This document shows positions 23,883 through 35,045 of a DNA stretch of 64,000 nucleotides, piece after piece (positions within the stretch are counted from its first letter, which is position 1; the number at the start of each line of letters is the position of its first letter). A model generated the notes under the pieces. It did not search any database, had not been told where the DNA came from, and saw only the letters and a program-made list of their open reading frames with translations. A program made the position numbers and the translations under genes. Source of the stretch: Orientallactaga sibirica (taxonomy: Eukaryota > Chordata > Mammalia > Rodentia > Dipodidae); assembly GCA_036365145.1 (NCBI GenBank), contig JAEOAD010000029.1:20135001-20199000 (forward strand), given 5' to 3'.

Positions 23883-25507
23883 TAATCAACCCAGATGTCC
23901 ATCATTAGATGATTGGATAACAAAGATGTGGTACATCTACACTATGGAATTCTACACAGCAGTAAAGAAAAAGTACACAATGACATTTGAAGAAAAATGG
24001 TTGAACTTGTAACATATTCTCAGTGATCTCACCCAATCACAGAAAGACAATTGTCACATGGTCTCACTTTTCTGTGGCTCCTAACTAGAATCTGCCCTAG
24101 ATGCTAAAAAGCACCTTAAGTACCAGACAATAGGGAGGGTGGGACTGGACAGTATTGTAAGGGTGGGGGGAGGGTAATGATGGGGAGAAGGTAAGGGTTG
24201 TGGGGGACAACAAATAGTGACCCAAATTGAAATGGTACCATAAAATCCTATATCCCAAATGTCAGGCTAAAAGACTGAACCTTCAGCAAGCCCATAGAGG
24301 GAACACCTGAACCACAGGGCGCTGGAGAGGATATCATGAAGACTAACCTTAATCTTTTCCTGTTTCTCTCACTCTTTCTCCCTCTTCTTTCTCTGCTCTC
24401 TTTCTCTTTTATATTACCTATCTTTTTCTTCCTTCATCTTCCTTGGCGCTGATCTGTAACTCCAAGTACCAACATTCAGTTAACATTTACAATGAGCTGT
24501 TGATCAGAGAGACCTACAAGGTTTCCCAAAAGAACACAAATTTCTGTCAGAGTTCTTCATGACCCACCAAAAGTTAATGGTAAGACCCTGCTGCCAAAGA
24601 CACCATATACTGTTGGGACACAACGTGGAGTGACATGGATGGAATCTGGAATTGGGTCAGTCCTCAGACAGTTAGCCTGTCTAGTGCCAGAGGGTGCTAC
24701 ATGAATGAATGGGGGAAAATGACTGATATCTGTCCAAGCAACTTGTAGTTTAAGCTACTCAGCAGTAAACGACGTGATGCTCAAACAAGTGCAATAGTAA
24801 CCAACTGCTCTTGATATGGCTAACAAATCTGCTCAGTGGAATGGAACTCATAGCTGGAACTGGGAAACAAGTCAAAACCATGTCCAAAAATGAGCCCATT
24901 CTCCAATATCAAGCTCCCACGAATCGTGGGCTATAAGAGGGTCTACACATATAAAATTCTCATATAATTCACATATAAAATAATAGTGGCCATCCATTCT
25001 ATCTGGTGCTGTCTTCTCTGTCTGTTGGAGAATTTGCTTCTCTGTTTCAGATGGACGCCGAACCTGAAGGGAGGCTCAGCCTATCGCACCTCACCAGGGC
25101 CCCAGGTGAAACCATACTGGGGGAAATGGGCACAAGTGCAGCTTTCTCCTTGAACCTGACACCAGCACAAGGCTAAAGGAGATAGACACAGAGAACACTC
25201 GACTCCTACTAAACCAGATATCCAGAGACACAGAGGCTCCCAAGACCTCATCACTGAAGTAGAACTAAAATGAACCCAGCATGGCTCAGGGAAATTTGTG
25301 GAAGAGGGGGTGGAAAGATTGTTAGAGCCACAAGTTGGGTCATTATGCACAAAGACATTGCCTCTTCCCCATAACTGTTGGCTACCCCCACAATGCATGA
25401 CCCACATTCCCCAGTGAGGATGGTCCTTTTGCAGGGGGAGGACAGGGAGGATGCTATTGAAGTCACCAACATGAATGTAAAATTAAAATAAAATAAAATA
25501 AAATAAA
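23871..25507 (+). mobile_element. 5'-truncated L1, sense (3' UTR subfamily B)
   Basis: Begins at almost the same L1 position as its antisense neighbour (CTAAGAGCTG then AATCAACCCAGATG), contains the last part of ORF2, then a complete 3' UTR ending CACCAACATGAATGTAAAA and a (TAAAA)n tail at about 25487-25507. The same terminus occurs at 57308-57858, so I call this subfamily B. By eye the two arms are roughly 80% identical, so they are different copies rather than one duplicated element. I could not find its target duplication. Confidence 0.75.
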
Positions 25508-25728
25508 TATTTTCAGAAACCAAAATAAAAAAAAGTAAGTAAACTTATGCCACTAAGTAGAGGTTTGGTCTATTATAAAGGATAATATCAAAAAAGTTAA
25601 CAAAAAAAGTTATATGAATAAAGTATAATACTTTATTTTTTCAATTACTCAGTAGTATTTGTGCAAGAAAAATCTTACAGAAATAAGAATTAAATAACAC
25701 TAAGATATAAATAAGAGAGATTATATAT

Positions 25729-25906
25729 AAAAATTAGAAGCTCAAAGCCAGGCGTGGTGGTACATGCCTTTAATCCCAGCACTTGGGAGGCAGAGGTAGG
25801 AGGATCGCTGTGAGTTCAAGGCCACCCTGAGACAACATAGTTAATTCCAGGTCAGCCTGGGCCAGATTGAGACCCTACCAAAAAAAAAAAAAAATTAGAA
25901 GCTCAA
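25729..25906 (+). mobile_element. B1 SINE with perfect 17-bp target duplication
   Basis: A 7SL-derived monomer starting AGCCAGGCGTGGTGG at 25746, with ATCCCAGCACTTGGGAGGC and TAGTTAATTCCAGGTCAGCC, then an A-run. AAAAATTAGAAGCTCAA stands at 25729-25745 and again at 25890-25906, a perfect duplication, marking a fairly recent insertion. Confidence 0.9.
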
Positions 25907-26084
25907 TTTCATAGTCTCAGAAAGAACAGGGAAAATATATTTGCAAAAGTTAGTAGTGAAAAAAAACTTTCTAAGAGCATGGATCTGTTAGTGTGAATGA
26001 TCAACACAAGGATGACAATGTAAAATTTGGGACACTAGAATAATGGATTCCTAAAACCTCTTTATTTTATGCCATTATACGTAA

Positions 26085-26475
26085 TAAGAATTATTTTCCT
26101 CTAAGCAATATAGTAAGTAGGGAAATGGAATAGTAAGTAGGATGGAATTAGAAAACATTAAACTAGGAAAGACAAACATCATATACTCTCTCTCATATGC
26201 AGATTCTAGCCTCTAACTGTTAAACATGCATATCAAGGAAAAAGATAGAAAACTAGAAAGGGGACCATGTATCTAGAAAAATATGCTTTAGGGACTAAAA
26301 TAGAACAAAGTGAAAAGGGAGATACTGGGATTAAAAGAGTTTAGTGGGGAATGAAAAAGGGAGAGATGAGGGTGAAGGTGGGGAGGATCAAAAAAATAAT
26401 AATAATAATGAAGTATTTCTGAAAACCTCATATGGAAACCTATTACTTTGTAAGCTAATAAAAAAATAATAGAAA
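26085..26475 (+). mobile_element. old L1 terminal fragment (Lx-like)
   Basis: CATATACTCTCTCTCATATG followed by GGGGACCATGTATCTAG and a purine-rich (GGGAGAGATGAGGGTGAAGG) end matches the end of ORF2 and 3' UTR of older rodent L1s, closing in an (AAT)n run and AAATAATAG text. Diverged. Confidence 0.45.
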
Positions 26476-27500
26476 GTCGAGCTTTGTTTTCAGATAATAA
26501 TCTTTTGGAGATATTTTTAACACAAAACACCTAAATATGGTACATGCATATTTAAATATGCATATCATCATACTTAGACATACATATCTCTCAGATACTA
26601 GTTAAACACATTCTACAACATACATCCTATCTGAAACCTCCACAGTAAGTTCTTCTCTACTTAGATAGTGCTATCGTAGATTTTACTTTTGAAATAAATG
26701 GCCAGAGGAGTCAAGACTGAACCTGGAATCTAAAATATGCTATGATTTTAGTTAGATACACAAGAGAAAACAGATCTACCATGCCAAACAATTTAGACTG
26801 GTACATGTACATTTTTCATATTTCATTATAATTTATATGATACAATGAAATTGGGCAAATATTCCCTTAAATAGAACAATTTCAATATTCTGAAGTACTT
26901 CCTCCATGTTGATCTAGGCATGACTTGTTCTACATGTCTTTTAAGATTTTAACTGTCCTTTTATCCTCTGCTTGTCTGCCAAAGTATCAGGATTCTATTT
27001 ATTTTACCCTGTAATCTGGGGATACTAAGAAGTTAGATACACTTCAGTCTTTGTTGGGAAAGTAATTGCTCATGAGAAGTTCCATAATCTTGAAATAGTC
27101 CATGTCACTAACATCATAATAACATATGTAGGAAACTCTCCTTATTATTGATATACACACAGAAACAGTTTGATGAAAGAAAGTTCAAATCCCATCTATG
27201 AAAATGAAATTCATATTCCCTGAATATTTTACCACCAATTATTACCCCTGTCATCATCAAATGCATTATTTGCTACTCAGATGATAATGCCAAAAAGAAA
27301 AGCTACCAGTCGGAAAGTTTTATTTCTTATTCTTTGAAATCGCACCTGTAATCCTTGTACATTTCTCTACTTCTATATCAATAAATTTAATGTATTGATG
27401 CCTTCCCTATGGAGAGGTATGTAAGTTACTAATCTAGATTTTATTTGCTATCTGTATAATCTTTCTTCACATTTAAATGGAAATGAGGGATTTATATATT
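26476..27500. other. unannotated unique AT-rich DNA
   Basis: About 1 kb with no recognised gene or repeat. Confidence 0.4.
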
Positions 27501-27684
27501 AAAGTCATATTGTCAGCCAGGCAGCGTGGTGGCACACGCCTTTAATCCCAGCACTCGGGAGGCAGAGGTAGGAGGATCGCCGAGAGTTCCAGGGCACCCT
27601 GAGACTACATAGTTAATTCCAGGTCAGCCTGGACCAGAGTGAGACCCTACCTCGCAAAACAAAAAAAAAAAAAAAAAGTCATAT
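27501..27684 (+). mobile_element. B1 SINE with target duplication
   Basis: Monomer from about 27511 (GCCAGGCAGCGTGGTGGCAC ... AGACTACATAGTTAATTCC) ending in an A-run. AAAGTCATAT is duplicated at 27501-27510 and 27675-27684. Confidence 0.9.
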
Positions 27685-28234
27685 AGTCTCCCTACCTCAG
27701 TCAAAAATTTCAAGCAGAAAATAATCTTCAAACTCCATTTTGGGAAGTATTGATAAAATTTCTGAAGAATATCATTTCCAAATATTCTTCAAGTCTTCCT
27801 TTTATCTGTCCCATTTGGAAACTGCACTGACTTCCTTCTAATGCTGCAGCATGGTGAATTGCATTAACCTTCCCAAAGTGCTGGAGAAGGCTGTGTTCCA
27901 ACAACCAAACACATACCCAGTTTTTCTGAAACTGATAATATTGGGGCTTCATTGTCTGTTCTGTGTGCTCTACGTCCATGTGAATGTGTGGACAAAGGCA
28001 TCACATTATGTTTGTGTAACCCTCGTAATAATGATGCTGACTTTCCTGAATGTGTTAAATTGTTGTTCATGAATCTTCTGTTCAAATCATTAACCCACTT
28101 GATTGTTTCATTTGAATTGTTTCCTTATGAGTAGTGTTTTCCATACATTGTGACTGTAGGTCCTTCATCATAATTTTTTTTCCTAAGGTTTATCTTATTA
28201 TTTCAATTTCTTCACAGAACTTGCAAAATAAATT
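27685..28234. other. unannotated unique DNA
   Basis: Several overlapping short frames on both strands, none with a recognisable product. Confidence 0.4.
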
Positions 28235-28468
28235 AAATGATGAGGGCTGGGCACATGGCTTAGTGATTAAGGCACTTGCCTGCCAAGCCTAAGGACAACT
28301 TTCCAGATACTACGTAAACAAGACACACAAAGGTGAGGCAGGCACAAGATCTCACATACCCACTAGGTGGTGCCAGCATCTAGAGTTTGATTGAAGAGGA
28401 TGAGGCTCTGGCTCGCCAATTCTCTCTCTCTCTAAATATAAAATAAAAAAGATTGTAAAAAATGATGA
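28235..28468 (+). mobile_element. DIP-like SINE with 9-bp duplication
   Basis: Starts GGGCTGGGCACATGGCTTAG at 28244 and ends in a short (TC)n and A-rich tail. AAATGATGA flanks it at 28235-28243 and 28460-28468. The internal region keeps part of the long-subtype block (CACATACCCACTAGGTGG) in diverged form. Confidence 0.75.
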
Positions 28469-29165
28469 AGTTCTAAGAATATCCTGTTAAATAAATTGTG
28501 GTTTTGATGTCTTTACCTAGAAAACCTCTCACAAACTCAAATTCACAAAGGTTGTCCCTAATTCTTCTTAAACATGACATGATAACTTTCGTCTCATTAC
28601 TCAAAAAGAAGGCACCCTCAAAAACCTCATTACAATGTGGACCAATAGGACTTGCTGGACTGGACTGGATCAGAGCAGCCAGCAGAAGCCATGCTACCAT
28701 GATCAGCAGTATGGGTCATGGTTCAGATACCAGAACATCCTAAGCTCATTCATGAGAATCGGACTCACACCCTTTGCAACGTTATATACCCCTCACATTT
28801 TTTTTAAGAAACTAAAGAAGAATCTTATGGAGAAAATGATGGAATTCCTAACAATTTGGCCAGTGAATACTTCAATCACATTTAATTAACTTTTGTTATT
28901 TCTGTAACTTCTACTTTAGTCATTGTGCTTTAATTTATAGCTAATACATCTATGTTTAGCAAGAGGTAAGTAGGGCTGAAATAATGACAGTTCATGGTGA
29001 TACACATACATGAAACCAATGTTTGTTATTTATGTGTTCCTGCCTATAGTGACAGGAGGTTTCTTGGTTCCAGTCCGTTTTTAACAGGTCAAACTTACTT
29101 ATGTTATACAAGTTCATATACTGAGTATTTTATACATCTTATTCATGAGTTATTTTATTTTATTT
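28469..29165. other. unannotated unique DNA
   Basis: No recognised gene or repeat. Confidence 0.4.
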
Positions 29166-29169
29166 TCTG

Positions 29170-29268
29170 ATACAGGTTTTCCACCTATAGCATGGCTAGT
29201 CTTTTGTGTCCTGCTTCAGCCTCTCAAACTGTGAGAATTAAAGGTGCATGCTGCCACACCTGGCTTGT
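29170..29268 (-). mobile_element. old B1-like SINE fragment, antisense
   Basis: TGCTTCAGCCTCTCAAACTG, GAATTAAAGGTGCATGCTG and CCACACCTGGCTT form a reversed 7SL-like monomer. Confidence 0.55.
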
Positions 29269-29271
29269 ACT

Positions 29272-29400
29272 GGATTATAGCTCATGGCTATAATCCCAGT
29301 ACTTTGGATGGCTTGGAGTTTGTGAGAAGCCTGGGATACTTACTGACTTTGAGGCCAGCCTGGATAACAGAGTGAGATTTTTGCATACAAAAATGTGTCA
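29272..29400 (+). mobile_element. old B1-like SINE fragment, sense
   Basis: GGCTATAATCCCAGTACTTT, then TTTGAGGCCAGCCTGGATAA and CAGAGTGAGA follow the order of a B1 monomer. Together with the preceding antisense piece it makes a small inverted SINE pair. Confidence 0.55.
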
Positions 29401-30685
29401 CTCTGATAACTGAACTACTCATCCTAATTATAGCATCATTGCTAGGCAGATCCTTCTTAAACAGGCTTTTGTCCACAGTGAAATATAATTAATGAAGTTT
29501 AGGAGGAACTAAATTAGAAAAAGTTTTCACCAACCGATATATTTATATTAACATTTTCAGAAAAAAAAAATCTTCTTCTAAACACTGATTACTATATAAT
29601 GCCTAAAATCAGGTCTTTCTAGAATTTTAGTCAGATTTAAAAACATTCGGTATGTAAAAACTATTTCTCTGCCAGCAAACGCAATTTTTACAAATATAAG
29701 AGTCCATGTAATCATCTAAATAAGTATCATATTGTGGCTGAATATAGTACAGTACCATATGCAGACTCCAAGACTTAACAAATGTAAGGGTCATTAAACC
29801 TCATGTATGCAATGAATTTTGATACACTTGGGAGTCTCGGACCTATTATTCTTAGTTACCCTCGGTGCAATTTTCTATATTACTGATGAAAAAGAATAAC
29901 AAAAGATAAAACCAGGACATTACAGGAAAGTTGCCAGTGAAGTGTGTCTTTATTATAGAAGGTTAAGGCTTATTTTCAATCAAGTTCTTTTACTACCTTT
30001 CACGACTATTCACGGACAATAAATGAAACATTTCAGACGTATTCATTAATATTTATGAACTTTTCACATGGATAGTTACTAACCAAAGTATTTCAATTTG
30101 TTATACAAGTAAAGATCCAGCTATGAATTATGTACTGGTCATTCAATTTTACCACACTGATATGTGTCAATGCCTTAGAAGTGAATGGTGTACTCAGATC
30201 ACTGTGTGTATACTTATTCAAAGTCATGGGACTGTAAATACTACTACTTCACATAAATGCATGGTTATTTCCATATTATGTACATATTCAGATAGTGATT
30301 CCCTTTGTTTCACCTCTAAAGTAATATACCTTGATATTCTGTTGCTTAAGTTATTGTCTGCCTTCATAACAATTATTACTGCTATCTCCATGGGAAATTC
30401 TTATGGTTCCCCTGCTGCTGCCATCACAACTTCTAATCCTTTCTTATGAATGGAAGCAATAATGACCAGCCAAATGGGTATTATAAATACTATGAGTTAC
30501 CATGTTAAAGATAAATCTAGGAACAGATTGCACTGGTCTATGTAGCACAAGTATAGTACTGAAGCTGCAAATATAGTTTGAAAGTAAAACAATGAATATT
30601 ATATGATAAAATAAACATTACAACTATTTAAATGATATCAAAGACTTTCACTGAATGAGTTTACTTTGGTGGTGGGCTTTAAAAT
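29401..30685. other. unannotated unique AT-rich DNA
   Basis: About 1.3 kb. A 108-codon frame at 30123-30449 has no recognisable family and sits in compositionally ordinary DNA, so it is not called as a gene. Confidence 0.4.
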
Positions 30686-30689
30686 ATTT

Positions 30690-30790
30690 TTTCCTTACTT
30701 TGCAGTCTAAGCTGACTATGAAGTCATGATCCTCCTGCCTCTACTGCCCACAACCTGGGGTTATAAATATCTATCACTCTGGCTTAAGAA
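30690..30790 (-). mobile_element. old B1-like SINE fragment, antisense
   Basis: TCCTCCTGCCTCTACTGCCC, ACCTGGGGTTATAAAT and CACTCTGGCTTAAGA keep the reversed B1 order. Diverged. Confidence 0.45.
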
Positions 30791-32655
30791 TGTCAATGTA
30801 CAATAATATAAAAATCTCTATGTTATATAATGGCATAATGGTGTGTTTATCTAGATATCATTCCATCACTAACAATTTTAGAAAATGAATTGTATCAAAT
30901 ATAAAGAAATTTTCATCTTATTATAATTGAATCTCTGTTTTTGGTAATAATAAGGAATATTTATAGGAGAGAAAAAGACAAAAATATATAGATAGAGAGA
31001 GCAAGAGCAATGGTGGTATAGTTTTACATAAATGGTCAAGCTTAGCCTTTGCTTTGTGATATAATATAGTTGAAGCAGGAAATGACTTCCGTGGCATTCT
31101 TTCTGAGATCCAGTCTTTAACCAAATGGAAATATATGTCTGTAGCAGACCTGCTCTATAGTAAACTATAGAAACCTTAGGGTATTTGTCCAGGAGTGGTA
31201 TATCTGGTTCATATCTATTTTCAAACCTTTTTGATAAATCACCGCTATTATTTATTTGTGGTTTAATCAGTATACTATTATTAAAGGTAATGTGGTGTAT
31301 GCATTTGTAAAGATGCTATCTATAAAGGCAAACTAGACTAATTCTACTGACTTATCTAAATAACTAGCAAAAATCATATTCTCCTTCAGTACTTCAAAAA
31401 CAAATTATTCAAAGTGTCTCCCAGGTGTTGTTGAAGGCCAGTTCAGGGAAAATTTGGATTTGGTATGTTTCCAAGTCACCTTTAGGAATCCTCCAGAGCT
31501 TTAGAGAGTGGCTTATCAGTACATATTTGAATATTTTAATTATACACTTCAAAAAATACTTCAGACTCATTTGACTGAAAGTGCAATTTGTGTATTACAT
31601 TTTAGTATTTAAATCAACTATGAAATAGCATTTAAATTAAAATCCAATACACTCTGCATTTACTTTGTTCAAGAAGATTGAAGCTAATTATAACTCTCAA
31701 GCAAGGCTAGGGGAGCTAACAATGCAATTTTCTGAACACAATATGTTGTATCATGTGAGCATTATCATTTCCTCATAATGAAGAAAATACTGCATAGTAA
31801 AAACAGAAAAAAAAATGTTGTAAAGTGCAGAGGTCCACTCACAGCTTTTGCTAGTTTTGAGGAAGACATGTCCAAAGATCAAGATGCAACTGGATTGTGT
31901 TTTTACTCCATTGTCTAATGGCATGCTTTTCTCAAACTTGGAAGAAAAGAGGGATTTGCTAGACATATGGTCTGCTCCATGACTAAGAGCTCTTAACACA
32001 TTTAAGCCTTGGTCACAGTTTGTCCTGGTTCTATTCAAGGACTGGAAATTAAGTCTGTGCTTGAAATTGCACTATTCTCATAAATATAAACCTATCACAG
32101 GAGTAATGGAAAGAGTTGCAGTTTCCTTCACTAAGTGTTCTCTTGCTTCCATATAACTCAGACATTGAATATTACTGGTTAAATTTGTAATAATTCATTT
32201 TCAAAATATTTCTGTTTTCTCATTCCAGTTGAAAATAGCAATGGGTTTTCAAAATTCCAATTATAATTTATACCTCACCAAAATATTTTTCCATTTTCTG
32301 CTACTTGGAAAGCAGTTTGCATTACCAGACACATATTTTTACACATGATGAACCATGAAGTACATTTACTAAATTAAATCCTATGCCCCTGTGTAGATTA
32401 TTACATTATTTCTGATTATTATTTGAGTTTATTATTAATTTCTTCATTTGTCTCATTTTTCTGCTGTGAATACCAAGCCTATTCCTTTGTTATTTATAAA
32501 TGCTGTATATTTTTACAGTATCCATGTATCATGATTGTCAATTTAATAACATACAAAGACCCTCCCAAAAGATGGCTTAATTTGTAAGCAGAAGGGTTAC
32601 ACAATGGAAATATGTGAGTTATTACCATAGTAGGCCAGAAACATTTGAAAATGTT
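30791..32655. other. unannotated unique AT-rich DNA
   Basis: Nearly 1.9 kb without recognised features. The 95-codon minus-strand frame at 31751-32038 has no known similarity. Confidence 0.4.
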
Positions 32656-32659
32656 GAGA

Positions 32660-32782
32660 CAGAAAGAGAAAGAAAAGGAAGGAAGGAAGAAAGGAAGGAA
32701 GGAAGGAAGGAAGGAAGGAAGGAAGGAAGGAAGGAAGGAAGGAAGGAAGGGGGAGGGGGAGGGAGGGAGGAAGGGAGAGAGG
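32660..32782. repeat. (GGAA)n microsatellite with G-rich end
   Basis: A nearly pure GGAA run at about 32677-32750 continues into GGGAGGGGGAGGGAGGG-type sequence. It yields the Lys/Glu/Gly frames on the plus strand and Pro/Ser/Phe on the minus strand, which are not genes. Confidence 0.9.
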
Positions 32783-33293
32783 TGCTATTTGCAAGTGAAA
32801 TTCACTGGCTTTGGTGACTCAAAGAAAGGATAGGTGTTATCTCATTGGTTAAAGGGACATTATCCGTGGCCAAGTGTTCATTGCATCCTTGTGGAGAAAA
32901 GCATATTACTGGCATTTCTGTGGTCTTCAAAGCTGAACTTTTTTAAAGAGGGTTGAACTTGGTACATGTTTCCAAATACACAATGTTTAGAATGAGGAGG
33001 AATTTCAACAGCCAAATATAAGAAGTACTGAGACAGTATCTGACTCAGGTAGGTACACACACACACACACACACACCTTGTCTTGTTGGTTAACTTCTTT
33101 TAATCTTGTAAGCTTATTTTCAAAGTATAAATACTCGTAATCTATATTGTAATAAATCTATTAAATATTTAAATATATTATATTAAAAATAAATGTAATC
33201 TATATTGTTTTGAAATTTTTTATATGCTAAGACATTTTTCTTGTCAGTCTGATATGATTTCTTACAAATCTCCAGTGTTCCTCAAATGTTTAA
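32783..33293. other. unannotated DNA with a short (AC)n run
   Basis: (AC)n at about 33055-33076; otherwise nothing recognised. Confidence 0.4.
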
Positions 33294-33595
33294 AAATGCT
33301 TGATTCTCGGGCTGGAGAGATGGCTTAGCGGTTAAGGCGCCTGCCTGCCGAAGAACCCGGTTCCAATCTCCAGGTCCCACGTTTAGCCAGATGCAAAGTG
33401 AGGCAAGGGCGCAATGCCGCACTTGCCCACAAGGGGGCACACACATCTGGATTTCGTTCACAGCAGCTGAGAGACTGCTGGCACGCCCATCTCTATCTGT
33501 CTCCTCTCTCTCTCTCTGTCTGTCTCTCTCTCCAAAAATAAATAAAGTTAAAAAAAATTTAAAAAAATTAAAAAAATAATAAATGCTCAATTCTC
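33294..33595 (+). mobile_element. DIP-like SINE, long subtype, with target duplication
   Basis: The best-preserved copy here. The head GGGCTGGAGAGATGGCTTAG starts at 33309, with an A-box-like TGGCTTAGCGG and a B-box-like GGTTCCAATCTCC, the two pol III promoter blocks inherited from a tRNA. It has the long-subtype block (TGCCGCACTTGCCCACAAGG), a (TC)n run and an A-rich tail. AAATGCTTGATTCTC at 33294-33308 recurs as AAATGCTCAATTCTC at 33581-33595. Confidence 0.85.
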
Positions 33596-34165
33596 TTTTT
33601 AAATTCTAGGCCAGTGAGACTTCTTTGGTATGGTGTGATATTTGTTCACTTGGAGACAGACCTCTACACAAGTTCAATGACACCACACCTTTATACACTG
33701 TTACAATATTTTCCAAATATTTATCTGTAGGAAAATGAAAAGAATGTATCAAGACAGGAAAGTAACTTTCTCTCAGATTTTTAAATTTAACATAATTATA
33801 TAAAATATAGAATTAAAAACTGTTTATTATATTTATTTCTAAGTATATCTTTCCATATTTGATTATTAAAACATTTGGTAAAGTTTTATAACTTCATTAT
33901 TATTGACTACCAATAAAAGTATCTTGCTGTAGCTCCTGTAAACTCATCAAGGTAGTTAAGATATAACTAGCTACATAATACTGTTATGTTATTGCTACCT
34001 ATTAATAGTATTTTCTAAACAATTTCTTTCTTTGTTGGATGTGTTCTTGCTCTGTAGACTTGTAGAGTTAAGGTTATAATAGGTGATACATGTTTAAACT
34101 TTTCTTTATTTAATCTTTGCTTACAGTTGAAAGCTTCCCTGAGGATTGTGTTATTTTCAGCCCCT
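33596..34165. other. unannotated unique AT-rich DNA
   Basis: No recognised features. Confidence 0.4.
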
Positions 34166-34169
34166 CAAC

Positions 34170-34300
34170 TTGTGAATTTGACATGTTTAGTGATTTGGAT
34201 CTGATGACCTCAATAAACTCATGTGTTCTGAATACTTGCTACCTAAGTGGTGGTAACTTGGAGGTGGAAGCTTGCTGGAGGATGCATTTTACTAGTGATT
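34170..34300 (+). mobile_element. partial MaLR-type LTR
   Basis: AATAAACTCATGTGTTCTGA, then TAACTTGGAGGTGGAAGC and TTGCTGGAGGATG resemble the 5' half of ORR1/MT-like LTRs. Diverged and truncated. Confidence 0.35.
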
Positions 34301-34695
34301 AACTTTGAGATTTATTATTCCTTCAAGGGCTTTTGGCCAAGTTATTTGTCCCAGTATAGAGAAGGTAACATAGTTCTGTGAACAATTTGAGAGTTTCTTT
34401 GTCCATAATTACAAATAACAACTGCAATAAATTATTTTGGGTCTTTCTTTATATATAATTAACAAAGACCATGAGATAAGCTTTGAAAATACAGGCAAAT
34501 GATATTTATTAGAGGTTTTAATATACAAAATTATTAAGTTGAGAGAGTGTTCCCATTTGAATTGTAAAGACTCATCTACAACTTCATTTAATTTTTTATA
34601 TATTTCCTCATCCTTTTATAAAATTTATCTTTTTAATCAAGAAATACATTGAGTTGCACATATATTTTCTGTTTCAAATACTTCTTGGTTATTGT
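34301..34695. other. unannotated AT-rich DNA
   Basis: Nothing recognised. Confidence 0.35.
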
Positions 34696-35045
34696 TGTAT
34701 TCATTTCCACATTGCTAGGATAAACATCCAAAAAGACACAATTTATGGAAGAAAGTGATTTATTTCAAGCTTGTAGAACCAGGTTAAGTTCCATTAAATG
34801 GCAGAAGAAGCTTGTCCCATTCATAAATCCAAGCAGAGAAACATTACCAAATAGCCAGTACCACAAACAAGAATAGTAAGAGTTCAAAACCTTTCTGCCT
34901 TCCTTTAGACTGGAATTCAGATCCATCCTCATTGACACACACCCCCACCCCCATAGAAAAAGTCTGCTTGCTAGGAGCTAAAGCTTCAAATTCAATTTTA
35001 ATAGAACACCTGAGACTATGGGGGACATACATTCAAACTACCACA
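34696..35045 (-). mobile_element. MaLR-type LTR, antisense
   Basis: Plus-strand text from TGTATTCATTTCCACATTG to CATTCAAACTACCACA is the reverse of the TGTGGTAGTTTGAATG...LTR seen at 4018 and 6609. Because internal-like sequence follows on the right, this would be the 3' LTR of an element reading right to left. Confidence 0.6.

Noticed and set aside
22289..25507. Single L1 inverted by twin priming
   Set aside because: Twin priming inverts an upstream segment that does not overlap the rest. Here both arms contain the same region down to their own 3' ends, with different termini.
32660..32782. CRISPR-like or regulatory repeat array
   Set aside because: It is a plain GGAA microsatellite without spacers.
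33309..33370. tRNA gene
   Set aside because: A- and B-box-like blocks are present, but the sequence is the head of a dispersed SINE with no tRNA cloverleaf.
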